Positions 12,601 to 27,600 of a stretch of DNA of 64,000 bases are shown here, piece after piece. The notes below the pieces were generated by a model that searched no databases, was not told where the DNA came from, and saw only the letters and a program-made list of their open reading frames with translations. How positions within the stretch are numbered: position 1 is the first letter of the stretch; each line of letters opens with the position of its first letter. The DNA lies in the NCBI RefSeq assembly GCF_032062135.1, contig NC_092862.1, positions 92,482,839 to 92,546,838 on the forward strand. The letters are read 5' to 3'. Made by a program: the position numbers and the translations under genes. This DNA is from Pyxicephalus adspersus. Taxonomy: Eukaryota > Chordata > Amphibia > Anura > Pyxicephalidae.

Positions 12601-15600
12601 GAACCAAAGCAAATATTACAGAATTTAGCAAAATGTTTGCTTGTGTTGCAGTCACAGTAGACCTGGATAAGCTGCAGGATGTAGACAGTTTAACTAAAGA
12701 CCAATATTCAGAACTAAGTGATGACATAACACAGACCTAGGTTTCCATAGCAGACCATCATAACAAAGAAATAGTGAAATTGCACTATTTCAGGCTGAAT
12801 GTCAAAGTCCAGGAACACAACGATGAAACCAGCTAATATCCCAAGTTTAGCCACATATTACAGTGGCTTGTTATAACAATCCTTAGTTTCACACAGTCTT
12901 CCAGTGTCCATGTAGCATCTGTAAGCTTGGAGAGTTCAGAAATTGTATCCAGTCCACACTCTATTTAAAAAAAAAAATGCTCTAATTTTTTTTTTTTACA
13001 AGTAGAAGTAGTTTTGGTAGTTTGGAAAAAAAAAATTTGTCTTATTCCTAGCAGAAATTTGGTCCTATTGTGTTATGTTTGATAAAGCTATGCAGATTTT
13101 ATGTGACTAAGATATGATGATTGCTTCTTTATTTGAGCTATTTAGATGTAATAAATTGCAAATCACTTAGGACACTAAAAACAGATTTGAACAATGTAAT
13201 ATCTAACTATTTTTTTCTGTTAGGTAATTTTTTAAGCAAAATTCAAGTTAGATTACAAATAATGCAGCGGTGTAGTCATTAATACATCGTGAATTATATT
13301 TTTAAGCCAAGCTGTTTAAGTACCTGAATTTTGATTTGGTATTAGTCCTTTGGATTCCAAGTACAATGGAGAGAAGAGAGGGAAGAAGCACAAGGAGCAA
13401 ATCAGATTTTCTTTACAGGGCATGTTTATAGATGGAAAGAGCAGAGAGGAATACGGGGAGGTTGTAGGGAGACCTGTACATGTTTACCAGGCCAAAATCT
13501 TTAGTGTGTACAGTGGTTCCAGGAGTTGTTTATTGATCCATCCTGGGAGATCAATAAAGGACCAAGCAGGGACACATGCTGTAGGGAGCAGAAAGCTCCT
13601 CACTCATCTTCTTCTTTACCTCTCCATAGATTTAAATAGTGCTCTGTGCCTCTTTAGTTCTACTGTTGCTGAAAACAATCAGGAAAGATCATTTCCAGCT
13701 TGCACTTGCAGACTCAAAATTCACGTTGCTAAGTAAACTGCCTAAACTTTTTTTCCTTTTTAAATCATCATTTGTATTGTATTGAATGTATAGTTGTCTA
13801 GTTTACAGGGTTTTCTTTTCAGAAAATATGTGCACTTTGATTGGCTGGTTCATGTTTTTTGTTATTTTTTTATACCCGACAAATTCATTCAAAGCAAGTT
13901 CTGACATGTTATTCTTGGGTTACAGATTATTAAATGCAAAAATCCACAAGCTTGTCCATTCCTTCTTTCCTATTGCTTCTACTTTTGTCTCTGGTCATCC
14001 TGTTCACATTCTGTATGTCATGTATGAGAAATGACATGTTAGACTGGGTAATGTCCAATACAAGTTATCTATCATAGCTGTGGCTCACAAGACATTCATT
14101 GTCTGGTTGGCAGTGGTACACAGTTTTATGTATCCGGCACAGCAACTGAAAAGCCAGTGTTTTCCTTGTTATACATTTATCAATCTACTGAAAATCCTTA
14201 TTGTTTGGTTATGCGTTTAGTTATAATTATTCCTATTTTGGTTTTCCTATGAACTAAATAGAAACTACATATTTGTACAGTCCAAAAAAGTGCTGTATAT
14301 TGAACACAAAATAAGCATATTTCAGCATAGAGGAAAATAAAAACTTAGCTCATTCCTTAAGTAGTAATGTAAAAACAAAAAAGAGAGAGGTTCTTGCAGC
14401 ATCAAACTTAAACAAGGTTCAAAAATGGCAAGAGCAACCAATGGTGACAGTCCCAAAAACTCTAAGCTTAAAGCTTTTACTACAGGGGGGATTTCTCCTG
14501 GGGTCTCCGCAACATTAATCCAAACGATGCAAGCAGGTTCTCACACCTAACTAACATATGTGGTAACACATACCTCTTATCTCCTAGAACTCCTCACCTG
14601 CTAGGATGGTTAACCCCTACACACCGGGTCCGTCCCCCTTAAGTAGGTGCTTCCCTTCCTTTTCATTCCAGAGCCCAGGACCCCGGAATAGTTTCTAATA
14701 AACATGAAATCATTGGTTGCTATACTAACCATGGGCTCCTTTCCTATTACTCTTCCACCTGTCTATGGGGACCAGAAGCCAAAAATGGGGGAAATATATC
14801 GCCAATCCAGAACCCATCCCTGCATTTCTGTACAATATGTAAATTTAGTATATGTGCACAAATAGTTATATGCCATATTATGATCATATTAATATAGTAT
14901 AATTATATATTGTTAAAAATAAACTAGACTTTAAAGACTGTATTATTTTGTTTGTTTTTTTGAATGTACATTTTTTTAAAGTTTTTAGAAATATCATATT
15001 CAAAAAAGACATAGAAATTGGAAGTAGTAACATGTCAAATATAAGAGGATCCAGTATACAGGACATCAGTGTTACCATATGAGATTAGCCGCATAAAACT
15101 TTAAGGCCCTCCTAGACTGAGACAACATACATACCAGAGCAACAACATAATTAACTGCTTCAATAGTAAACAGAATTACCAGTGTTTTAGCTCTAAAAGT
15201 CATTTTGTTTTTATAATTGTAATTTTGTTTTTCAATTGCAGTTGGTTACAGCATTTAGAACAGTTCAGAGGGACAAAGAGAAGCTTCAGGTGGGAAAAAA
15301 GATATGTCAGTATAATATTTGCATGTTTCTTTGGTAATGTTATTGCTACCCCATTGATTGTTGCAGCATTTTATATTTGTTTGCTAAAAGAAAAAGTTCT
15401 TTAGACATTTTCAGTGCAGCACATATGTAAAGCTAATATGTTAATATTTATTTTGATACTCCTAAATTGTACATATTTTACACTGAGCACCTCAGTCTTT
15501 CAGTGTCAGGTTCATATACTGTCCTTTGAAAATGTACAGGCAAAAATATTTGAGTGGAATGAAAGTCAACAGGTCGCATTCAGGACCAGAGCATGATTAC

Positions 15601-18600
15601 ATTTTGAGGTTTTCATTTTACTTATTTCCTGACTGCACTTGTGTTTATCAACAAGCACTGATCCTGGCTGGTTTGCCAGATAATAAATGAAATAAAATTT
15701 GCTTTTGGGTTGTACAACGCAAATAATACTATACAATCTTTCATTGATGTACTCTCAGAAACATGATTGTGAAATTACACATGATTGTAAAAATGTTTTT
15801 CTTGATAGTCCATTTTGAGCCAGAGCCAGGATAAAGCACTGAGGAGAATAGGAGAACTGCGAGAGGTAAGCACCAAACCTTTGATCGATTCTAAATATAC
15901 CTGGTCAAGTTGAGTTATCATATTGCAGTATGACTCTGAGAGCTACAAATAAAACCCAATTTCAGCCCCTAAACATAACAAGTTGTAAAGCTACCTTGTA
16001 ACACATAGCTATCACCTTATTCTCTATGAACCCCAATTTCTCTGTAAGAAAAGGGAAATGTAACTGCAAGTGGGGGACTCTTGTGGGTAACTCCCCCTAA
16101 AATACTATGGCGCCATGTCAAGATATGAAAAACTATAATTGTCATACCATGCTACCCTGTCACACATAGCTGGCCACTTACCTTCTGTGAACCCTAGTTT
16201 TTTAGGAATGGGGAGATGTAGCGACCTGAAGATGTAGTAGTAAGAACATGTACCCCCTGGCTGTCACATGAGTTGCATTTCTCTGGAAGTATCTATTGCA
16301 AAGATTTTGGGGTACAAAGAAGGTTAGCTGCCCCCTATAACTGACAGGACTTATTGTATGGTATAGTTCAAGCGTGGGCAAACTACAGCCCCTGGGCCAT
16401 ATCCGGCCCGTTGAACTCTCCATTTCAGCGGCTCCGCTAAAGTAGATCTGCGGTCCGCACCGGCCAGAGTCGCAGACCATGTTCTGATCAGGCTCATAAC
16501 CAGGCTCAGATCTGCGATGGGAGAGCGGGCAGGGTTATGTCATCATGACGTCACATTCAGTGACACCCGTCTCGGTGCTCCATCCATCTGATCCTGGCCT
16601 GCCCCCCTGCCAAATTTCAGAATCCATTGTGGCACCTGAGCCAAAAAGTTTGCCCACCCCTGGTGTAGTTTCTGCTCTGTGGTACAGGAGTGGTGACCAG
16701 GGAGCAATATTAGCCAGCCAGCACTGTATGATAGCTTTAGTTTTGTATCTTTAATTAATAAAATGTTGCATACATGTTGAGTGCAAAAATTCTTGATTCA
16801 TAATTTCCTTTATTTGGTGCATGTATGTTACGGTAACTAGAAACATTTCAAATAAATTTTATTTTCAATAAAAATATTCATTGTGGCCTGCAGGTTTTAT
16901 CTCTATGTCAACAGTGGCCCCCAGATGAAAAAAGGTTGGGCACCACTGCTTAGGTCAATATTATGAGTCACATATTCAAGTATAGCACAATGCATTATCC
17001 TTAGGTACTTTTGGGATGAAAATCTGCTATCTGACTATTTCAGCCCGTTTAAAAAGTCCGCAGTTTACAAAGAGAACTGTTTCTCATTGCCATGGAATAG
17101 AGCAACATTCAGTACAAATGTCCTATTTTTTTTTTTGTCAGGAGCTACAAATGGACCAACAGGCCAAGAAACATTTACAGGAAGAATTTGATGCATCTCT
17201 GGAAGAAAAAGACCAGCTTATTAGTGTGTTACAGACTCAGGTTAGAACACCACCCGCAAATTTAAATGTCATCACCAACCGAAACTTCTAATTAATTGAT
17301 ATGGGGTCCTTAGTAAGTAAAATCAAATGAATTTATTAAAAAAAAATCTATTTATAAAATCTATAAATTTATTATTCCTACGTACTCCAAGCTCTGTTTA
17401 AACTTTATACTCTATTACAAAGTTCAGTGAGGGTGTATCACTTCCCCCATTAATGCAGGATACATAACTGGGGAGCCTTGCTGGGAAACAAGAGTACCCT
17501 TATTGTTGTATTATTGGAGGGGAGGATGCAAACTGCTGGTAGTCTAAATATTTGTTAAAGTTTTTAAGAAATTTACAAAGAAATTAATTTATTCTACCTA
17601 CCAGTGTCAACCAAAGGCTTAGCTATATTTATTGGGTTGAGTTGACCTTTCAGTTTCTTTGCATTAACCCTGAGCATTATTTTGTCTAAAAAATATAGTC
17701 AACATTTTAGCATGTTTAAAATTTTACAACAGCAAAAATTGTATTTGTATGTTTTTTTTTTTCGGGGGTAAAGTGTAACTGTAGAAGGTATGATCATCAA
17801 GGTCTTCATCTGTTTTTTTGCAGCGCTTTTGTCTACTCTTCGTATTGCTCATATTACATGTATAGGTTTATTTTGTTTAGGTAACTTTGCTGAAACAGAG
17901 GCTTGGAAAAGTGCAAGGAGATCCAGAGCCAGCAACTATTCAGTCAGAGCCAGAAAATCAAGGACCTATCCTAGAAGGGGAGGCAGACAACAGTGTAGCA
18001 GCTGGTATGGGATCATAAAGAATTTTTATTTGCCCGCTATCGAGCCCTGTTTAACTATTGGAGAGTTCTTTGCCCCCTCATTTTCTGTCCCAGTAATGTT
18101 TCTGCATGAAATAGGGGGAGAGGCTTTGAGCATCACTTGAACTGGAATTAATTACTATACCAAAGCCAAAAGAAAATCAATAAAGCTTTTCAAATGAATT
18201 AGCTTTTCTACACTCAATTTTATATTTGCATCCATTCGTTTTTTTCTATTACAATTTAAGTAAATAAAAAAAAAAAACTGGTATTTTACAAAAAGTTTTA
18301 AAATTTATCTTTTCCTCATTGACTTGAATTCCTTATGTAAAGATGGAAGTGATGATTCTGCAAAAACTTTAGACGCTCTACAAGTAAGAGTGAAACGGCA
18401 GGAAAACCTATTGCAGAGGTGTAAGGAAATGATTCGATCACATAAGGAACGGTCTACTCAGCTTACCAGTGAAAAGGAAGCCCTTCAAAACCAGCTAGAT
18501 GAAAGGCTTCAGGAGCTTGAAAAGATTAAGGTACACTGATTATTGCTGTTCCATAGAATTTTCTTACCAATGAAAAAAAGAAATGTATTGTTGCACTTTA

Positions 18601-21600
18601 TGTGGGGAGCATGCTTGCAGAATCTCACACAGACTTTTTGACTTTTTGTTTGTACAAGCATTTCTCCCCTTCTTTGTCTTCTGCAGGACGTCAGTCTCCC
18701 CCTCTATTGTGTCTGTTGCAAGTCTCTGCTCACCCATTCAAATTAGCTGTTGTTATCATTTTATCTGCTTTCACATTTTTGAGAAATAATTGGAAATGTA
18801 GACTTTTTATGATAGATTTTATGCTAGGAGGAGACAGCTGTCAGATTCAGCATTTCGCTTTCATTTGCCAGTGTATTGCAGGTGTACGTTGGTCAGAAAT
18901 CATGCAGTGGAATACTGACTTACCTGTTCAGAATAGCATTGCCTTAGCTTTAAACTCTTTTGTTTTGATTTGCTCTGTGTTTTCCGTTGAGGAACTCTTC
19001 CTTTTACAGAGCCACACCAGAAAATGAGGAAATCATCCGAACAGGTTCCCTTATAGGAAGAATTCTGCTAAAGTTCTGTTGTGGTGATGGCTATAAAATT
19101 AAGAATTATTCATTACTTACTGACCCAGTAACATTGGTCACCTGGACACATTGTCTTAATATCTCCAGAGATGTTACAGATGGCAAGAAATCCTGACAAG
19201 GGCTCCACATCCAAAAATGTAAAAAAAAAAAAGTAAATAAAAATTTAGTTTGGCTAGAGATAGACTAAAAAGGTCCAGAATAAATGTTGATGTTGCAAGA
19301 TATTATTCATGTGATTTTTCTTTTTAAAATAATGTTGATGTTTGATTTTGCATTTGTGTTTTATATTTGACTGTATTTTAGCATAGGCTAATGTTAGTTA
19401 ATGTTAGCTAATGTTAGTTCTGCTGATTGCCTTTTCATTTGGGTTACTTTTCATGTAAGATGAATTTTAAATCACTTAAAACTTGAATTTGGCTTCATAA
19501 TTATCCTTCATTTCAATAGAAGTGTTTATTCTTTTAACAGTTGTTATTTTTCTAATATGCTGGTCCTAACTATTAGGAACTGTTCGTTATCAAAACACTT
19601 TTGTGTTTGAAATTCTAGGAACTTCACACTAGTGAAAAGACCAAGCTGATTACTCAGCTGAGCGATGCCAAGAATTTGGTTGAGCAACTGGAGCAAGATA
19701 AGGTAAACATTCAACTCTGAAAGATGTCTGCAGAACTTCACGTTGCCAAGATTGTGAAATTTAGATGTACTTGGTCTGCTTACTGTAACACCTTTTCCCT
19801 CTTTTTCCTTTTTTTATTTTCCACAAATAATAAACACTATAAAAAAATTAAGAAAACCTATCATTACCTGTACAGCACAAACACAGAGCAATTCCAATTG
19901 TTTAGATGACCTCTTCAGCACCAGGCAAGCCATGGTAAAAAGCTAATGAGGCATAAACACTTTTACCTTTTTACTGCCAACAACCTAAGGCCTATGCCAG
20001 AACAGAACTAATTTCAGGTGGTGACCTTAGTAAGCCCTGTCTCAGCTTAAAGCAGACTTATCACCAAAATTTTTACTTTACATAAAAGGGTGGTCAACCC
20101 CTTTATGTGAAGTAAAAATTATTTTTTTTATTATTTTTGGCTGCTTTTCTGCTGCTTCTGTGCAGAAAGAGCTTTTTCTTTTCAAGTCCATATAAGTTAA
20201 AAGAAAGGCAGTATGATCCATTGACTTGTTCATCTGCAGTATGTAAATGTGAAATATTTGCATGCATAAATGTACCTTTACCTGATTAATATTTTGAATC
20301 ATATTAAAGAAAACAAATTTATTCATATACACACCCATACATTTAATACCTTTTCGCCCAGGATTTGTGTTTTGAATGGTTATTATATATATTGATTTTT
20401 ATGTATATGTATGTATGATATATATTCATTTTTTTTCCATCATTTATAGGGAATGGTCATTGCAGAGACAAAAAGACAGATGCATGAAACACTAATGATG
20501 AAGGAAGAGGAAGTTTCCCAGCTTCGAGCAAGAGTCAAACAGTTAACTACAAGATGTGATCTCCTTCAGGAGGAAAAAGAAAAATCTGAAAAAGCTGGTA
20601 AGAATTTTTTTTTTTCATTTATACATATAAAGCTTCTATGCACTGGTTCTTGGAAAGCCGTGCCTTACTTTGCATATGAGTCAGCTTTGGTTTGCTTTCA
20701 GGTTAAATGATGCCAAGTGTCATTCAGTCCTGTTACTGTAAGCCTAAGTCAAGGGAGTGTGATCATGACATTAAAGCTGCAAATAACAGGACTTATGTGA
20801 TTGTGTGAAATATTTTCTCTCTAATACTCAGGATTATCCATTTATGTTGTAAGAGCATCTATGACAGAGTATCTATACACAATAAAAAAAAGCTTTTTAG
20901 GAAGGTGAAGAAATAACTTTCTAGGCATTGCAGGATTATAAATATTTAAAGCTGGTTTCTAACTATTGTGAAAAGGAGCGAGTTAATCAAACTGGAAAAC
21001 AAGGATTTTGTACGCAAACATTTTATAATTAGACAAGCTGTAGAAATATCAACTAGACATAGCACAGTTTACGTATAAAAAAGTTTCAAGCGTTAATGTT
21101 CCGGATATTTTAACGTTGTGGAAAGGAGGGTTAGTCTCATTTCCTGACGTTTTTTGCCGATTGGCTTCCTCAGAAGAGGGTGAGACAAATAGTAGCAATA
21201 GCTAAATCAATACATTGTAAAACATGAAGTTCATATTAGGTATAATAATTACAGTGTTTGATAACTTTACTTTCAACATCAGTTATGAGATCTAAAAGTA
21301 TGAGTTCTATAAATATTTTCTGTTGTCCCATGTTTTTCCAAGAGGAAGTGAAATCTGTGAAACGCGTCAAAATGAAATTGGGACAGAATTTATGTTGTGT
21401 ATATGTTTGTAAAACTGTTCACTTTAAAAATGTGATACATCTTATGCAATTTTTTTTTAAAAAATTCAATGAAATTATGTATTTAAAAGATAACTGATGT
21501 TAAAAGTAAACTGATTAAATGGTGCCTAAAAAGTCCTAATAGGCTTATTGAATTGAGTTCACATTTATGGACATACCATCTCAATACTATAGGTATTTTC

Positions 21601-24600
21601 AACTAAATACATAGTGGGAAAATTTATGTGTTTGGACAAAATGATTAAGTGATTACAAAATCAGTAATACCATACATAAAAAAAAAAATTGGTAAAATGT
21701 TTTAAAACAAGAACGGATCCAGCATGAAACCGCAAAATATGGGACATTTACAATTGAGTGACATCCAATATTAGCAGTGTGCAGATGAAGAGAAAAGTAC
21801 ATTTCTGTAATTAGGAGAGCAGCTTTAGGTGATAGTTCTGCTACTTAATAGATACAGTAAAGTGAGTTTGTGTTGTCAACCCAGGACAGTAATTTTGTTA
21901 CTGTAAGGTTAACCAGGCACAAAAAAAAAGTGACTAAGAAGAAAACGCAGCCATCGCAATTTTAAGACTGTAAGCTGCAATATATGACAAAACATATTTG
22001 ATTTAGGGTTAAGATATACCTCAGTTGTTCTGCTGCTGATTTAAACCAGAGCCTAACCTAAAATAAAGGTATTTACAGTTTTCTGCTTACTAGTCCAACT
22101 TTATTCAAACATAAGGGGGTGGGCTTTCAGCGGGTTCAGGCTTTTCCAGAGCACTGATAATGGTCTTTTCTGGGTTCAAGCAGATCAGTGGGTGGGACTT
22201 GTGTGTTTTTTTTTTTTTTTTTGAAATGCAAGTTAAAACATAATGCAAATAGAATTTGTTTTTGCAGACAAATGTATGCTCTTTTTCAATTGCTAAGATC
22301 CACTTACATGAATACTGTTAGTAGTTACAGCATTAAATTAATACTGTTTAGTTTGTTATTAAGCACTGTTTAATCAGACATGCACAACCTGGGAATCTAC
22401 ATCTCTGAATGGTTTACCACTAATAAATGATGTATGGGATCTTAATATTTTTTTTTTTCAAATTTTTTCCTCATTTGTTTTTTTTCATAAACTGCCTATT
22501 TCAGTCCCCCAAATATTGCCTACTGACATTTGGAGCCCCCATAAAATAAATAAATAAACCAAAAGTGTAGAATGGTTGAGCAGATCTGATTTAAGTTAGT
22601 ACATTAGTTTAAAATTCATGTGCAAACAGAACTCACAAATACATGTTATATCTTGTGTGCCCATGCATGCCAAATAATGGTGGCTTTCCCAAGCCTTATA
22701 TGAACAGGATTGGGGTAAGGGATATTTATATTAATAATAAAAAAAAATGTTATGAATAAATGTTGCTACTCAGACAATCAGGATAATCGCACCTATTTTT
22801 TTTTTTTTTTTCTTGCTCTCTCCATGCGTAAATGACCATGTTTGTGGCCACAACATTGGCTGCTCATCTAAAATTCTTAGTCTATGCCCTGCAAACTATT
22901 TTTGTATTAATATAAATAAAAAATGATTGGCTAGTCATGTATTTATACTACTAATTGTCACGATTTAGAAGGACAGTCGTCCTGAACCTCAAGACAATAA
23001 ATCTTTACCAAAATGAATATTGCCTGGCTAATCTAGCATTGTTTTGAAAGAATTTAGAATGTGGCTTAAAGGTATGTTCAGTAAAGTAAAGTACCAATAT
23101 TTATGCAGGACAAAAAAAAATTTTTCCTGCATATTTATTGGTACTTTACTTCCTGTATTAAACTGCAGTTATCATAGGGCCTAGCATTACAATGCAATCA
23201 GCCCCTTCTTCTCATTGTATTATAACCACATTGCTATAATTTTAACACACATTAATCATAAATGAGATGTAAAGATATATTAAGTTGTCATTAACCAGTA
23301 CATGAATAGAAATTATGTATATTATAATATTGTATAATTTTTTTAATATAGGTATTTTCCTACTGATTTTTGTACACTCCTTCTGTAAATGCTAATTGAA
23401 ACTGAAAAAGTGAGTAACTTTAATCTAGCTGAACCATGCCTAAAAAATTTCAGCCAGCTGGTTCTCACTTGGGGGACATGGTGGCAACTATGGATCCTTC
23501 CCTGTGGTGAAAAATATTTTTTGTTCACTATGTTGCAGACTACACAGAGTTGATAGCATTAAAGTATTGTTATAAAATTACGTTTTTAAAATAATTTGAT
23601 ATCTACTGCTAAATATTATTTTTACTTAGTTTCTCACTTTAGTTTAAATTGTCTGAGCAGCAAGTAGTACAGCTTTTTGTTATCTGAGTTTATGTATGGT
23701 TTGGAAGTAGTTTTTGCCTTATTGTCAGTTTGGCAGCAGCTAATGTCCACTGCACCAGTTGTGTAATTTCATTTTACCTAAACTGCTATGGTTAACTTTT
23801 GCGTTGCATGTAGATCAGTGCATGCTGTTGTCTTGGTTTGCGGTGATGTTTTTGTAGAAATGTCAATATAACTGTTTAACTTTTATGTTTAACGAGCCTT
23901 TTTACCTGTTAAAAGTCTTAAATTAAATATTTTGTTTAATATCTTGTTCAGGTTTCAATGTTTTTATTAAAAAAGGGGCTAAGAACTCCTAGCATAAAAA
24001 CTGACCACATATAAACCGGATGTAAATTTAGGAATAAAACAATAATGCTGTTTGTACAGGTAGTCCCAGAGTTGCATACAAGATTTTTTCTTAAGTTAAA
24101 TTTGTATGCAAGTCAGAACAGGTACAATATTTTAATAAATGCAATTAGGACAGATGTTTATCTAAACATATAAAAGGCAGTGTGGCTTCGGTTACTGTAT
24201 AAAATCCTTGCAGTGAGCTAATCACAAACAAAGCAAAAAACAAAACAAAAAACTTTATGGAGCCTAAACATTCATTAACTTTTGGAGCAAGCTGAGCTTT
24301 GATATGCAAAAAGAAACAACTTCATTAAAGAGTTCATTAAAGGTCATTAAAGAGTTACTAGATGCTACTGATCAGCTGTGTTTGCAAACCGCCCCCTCCA
24401 AGCTTTCGTCCTGCACATGAGGGAGCAGGGAAGCCTTGTTCATATCTACGAGTCTTCCATATGTCAGATGTAACTAAGGAAGGATGTAACTAACTTAGTT
24501 AAGTTTATGTTGGCTGTTATTCTATTTTATAGTGAACATGTAAAAAAAAGTTTTGTGTTTTTTTTAATTGTATCCTTTTGTGAAAACCTGCTCCATTTAA

Positions 24601-27600
24601 ACTTATAAACATATTTGCAGAAGTAGTGGATTTAAATATGTGGCCCTATATATTTTTTTTATATATTAGCTTTTGAGCAACTGGAAAAGGCTGTAGCTGC
24701 CACACAAAATACAGAAGAGGCTCAGAAAATGGGCAAGCAGCAAATGGAAGAACAGATTAAAGCCATTGAAAAAGCTAGTGAAGAAGAAAGAGTGAATCTT
24801 CAAAAAGAACTCAGCCGTGTCAAGCAAGAGGTTGTGGACATTATGAAGGTATTGGTTTTCTTTTCCTAAAATAAAATAGAATATCCCCCCAAAAATACAA
24901 TAATCTATAGATATTGTGTAAAGACCTCTACTTGATAATTCAACTTTTTTGTTTGTTTAGAAAACCTGTGATGTGCGTATTACTGAGCTGGAAAAATCTC
25001 ATGCAGAACTTCTGCAGCAAAAAGAACAGGAACACAAGGAAAGCCTAAGATTACTGGAAGAGGGGTACCAAGAAAAATTAAAAGAAGCTGTTGTAAGCAC
25101 ACTTCTGTACTTCTATGTCTATATCAATGATAAATGGTCAGCTTTATAACTAAACTACAACTGATTAGTGAACGTTGGTTAAAGTGTAGCTAGAAAAAAA
25201 ATAATATGTTGTGATACTTATTGGCCCATCTGCTTGCAGAACATTGCAAACGTTCACCCAGATTTGTTGTATAATTTTAGCTCTTTATGAATAACTTTAC
25301 CATTTTTATTTCAATCCTTGTTTTCATTTTGCAGGTTAAGACTAGGGAAGGACATTTATTTTCTCTTCATGAAAAGGAACAGCAGGCTATACTTGCTTTA
25401 GAAGAGATGGAGCTTCAGAAGAAAGCCATTCAGACTCAGACAGAAAACCAGCTTCAAGAAATGCAGCAAGAGCTTGAGGAATGCAGAACAGTATGCGTTT
25501 TATTAATACTTATTTTTTATTTAATGTGTTCATAGTCCATTTAAAATTCATTATTTGAATGAACTATACTAATTAAAAATTGGAATTGACTTTCAGAAAA
25601 GTCAAGCTGCAAAACAGGCAATTGTTAAAGTTTTAGGCAGGGTGCTTCATGAAGGGTCTGGCATACATAATTTAAATTGATGTTTAAGTTGAATCTCAAT
25701 AAGTCTCTAGGAGATAAATCTATTAGGTAGTAAATAGTTTTCTCCAGTGAGGTAATGATTTGATATGTCCTTTAATGTTTCTAAATTGAATCAGGCTAAT
25801 ATTCACTTGGTAAGAAATGTATAGTTTTCCTAAACACGGGTCCTGATGGGAGGTGAATATGGACAGCAGGCATGACCAGTGTTTATTAGGGGCTATGTGC
25901 ACAATTTGCTGACCTATTTCCATACCCATGCCCTATTTCAAAAGGCAACTGCTACTCAATTCACACCAGCCGATGGCCCACTGTTCAATCCACGTGTCCC
26001 CTACTGAGTCATCCTAGAGTCCTATATTCAGCAGTGATACCCTGCTTTGCTTATTTCAGAAGCTCGGTTCTGACTCGGCGAACAATGTGGCAAACCTCTA
26101 CAGAGAAACCAGAGCTTTTACACATAGAGCAAGGATATTTCACTAATGCATACAAGTGGTCCTAAAGTTTTATTTCTTAGAATTGGCTGTATTCCCCAGG
26201 AGTGAAATTTGTAGGACTTTTTGTGCCCAGTTGCGTATTACTCATGCTTTTCTGGTTTGGTGGAAGATTATTGAATTGTCTTATTATTATTACTTATCTG
26301 TTTTGACAGAGAATACTTGAACTAGAAAGTTTACTTGCAAAAGCTTCACAGGACAGTGACAGCAAGACAGAGGAATTGGCCACTCGAATAGAATGTGAAA
26401 CAAACAAGCACAATGAAGAGATTAGTACACTTATAGAGGAACACAAAAAGGAACTTGAACTGCGCAATAAAGAATATGAAAAGTTATTAAAGGAGAGGCT
26501 TGAAAGTCTTAAACAAGAACATAGCGCAAGCATTCTTGAGATAAAAGAGCAGTTTCAGCATGAACGTGATGTACTGATTAAAGAGAAAGAACGAATGTTT
26601 CAGTCTCATATCGAAGAAATGAATGAAAAGACCTTGGAGAAACTAGATGTAAAGCAGACAGAGCTCGAAGCCCTATCATCTGAGCTGTCCGAAGCTTTAA
26701 AACTTCGTCAGGAGATAGAACAGAAGCTTTTGGCATGTCAGAATCAGATGGACAGGATGAAACAGGATTATGAAGCTCAGCTGGATGAGCTGCAGAAGCA
26801 GCATCAGGTTCATATTGGTACAATTGAAAAGGAAACACAAATTCTTACTCAAGGTGTAGAAAAGGATTTAAAAGAAGAAATTAATGGCCTTAAACTTTTG
26901 CTTCACGGTAAGCAGAAAGAACTGGAAAATATTCAAACAGAAAAGCAGCAACTTGGTGAAACTCTTGAAAAAGCTAGAGCTGAATGTAAGGATGTCTCCT
27001 CTCAATTAGATGACTTAAAGTGCTCACATCTGAAAAAGGTGCAGGAAGAGACTGAAGCTTTTAATGCTCGGTTAGCAGAACTGCAAAAGAAATTAGAAGT
27101 TGTAACTCAAGAAAATGTTCAACTTAAAGATTTGGTAGAAGAAAAAGAATCAAAATGTAATAACTTGACTGTAGGGTTGGAATCCTTTAGAGAGCAGGTG
27201 CAAAACCTTTCTTTACAAATTCAGGAGCAAAGTGTAAAAATGAATGACCAAATTAATACTCTAACACTGCAGTCTGAGACAAAAATAAACGAGTACAAGT
27301 GTCAGATAGAAGAACTAAACAGAATTATTTCTCAAAAGGAGAATGAAAACTTAAAGCTGAAAGAAACACATGATCAAGTAATTTTAGAAATGAACCAAAA
27401 TGTGTCTTCCAAAGAAAAGAAAATAGCATCTTTACAAGAAGAACACCAAACAAAAACCAAAACTCAAAATAATAAGATTGACAAAATGAAGCAAAGAATT
27501 AAAGAAATTCAAGAAGCCTCTAAGAAGAAATATGCAGAGCTGGAAACTAAGATGAGAGAGGAGCTTGAAAAGAAACAAATTGAACTCAATATTAAAGAAA

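Noticed and set aside
13350..13736. Open stretch of 128 codons on the + strand
   Set aside because: It has no domain, no splice context in phase with GOLGA4 and low-complexity charged content. It is most likely chance or repeat-derived.
18602..19027. Open stretch of 141 codons on the + strand in an intron
   Set aside because: It is hydrophobic and Cys-rich from T-rich intron sequence. It has no homology and overlaps no splice-consistent exon.
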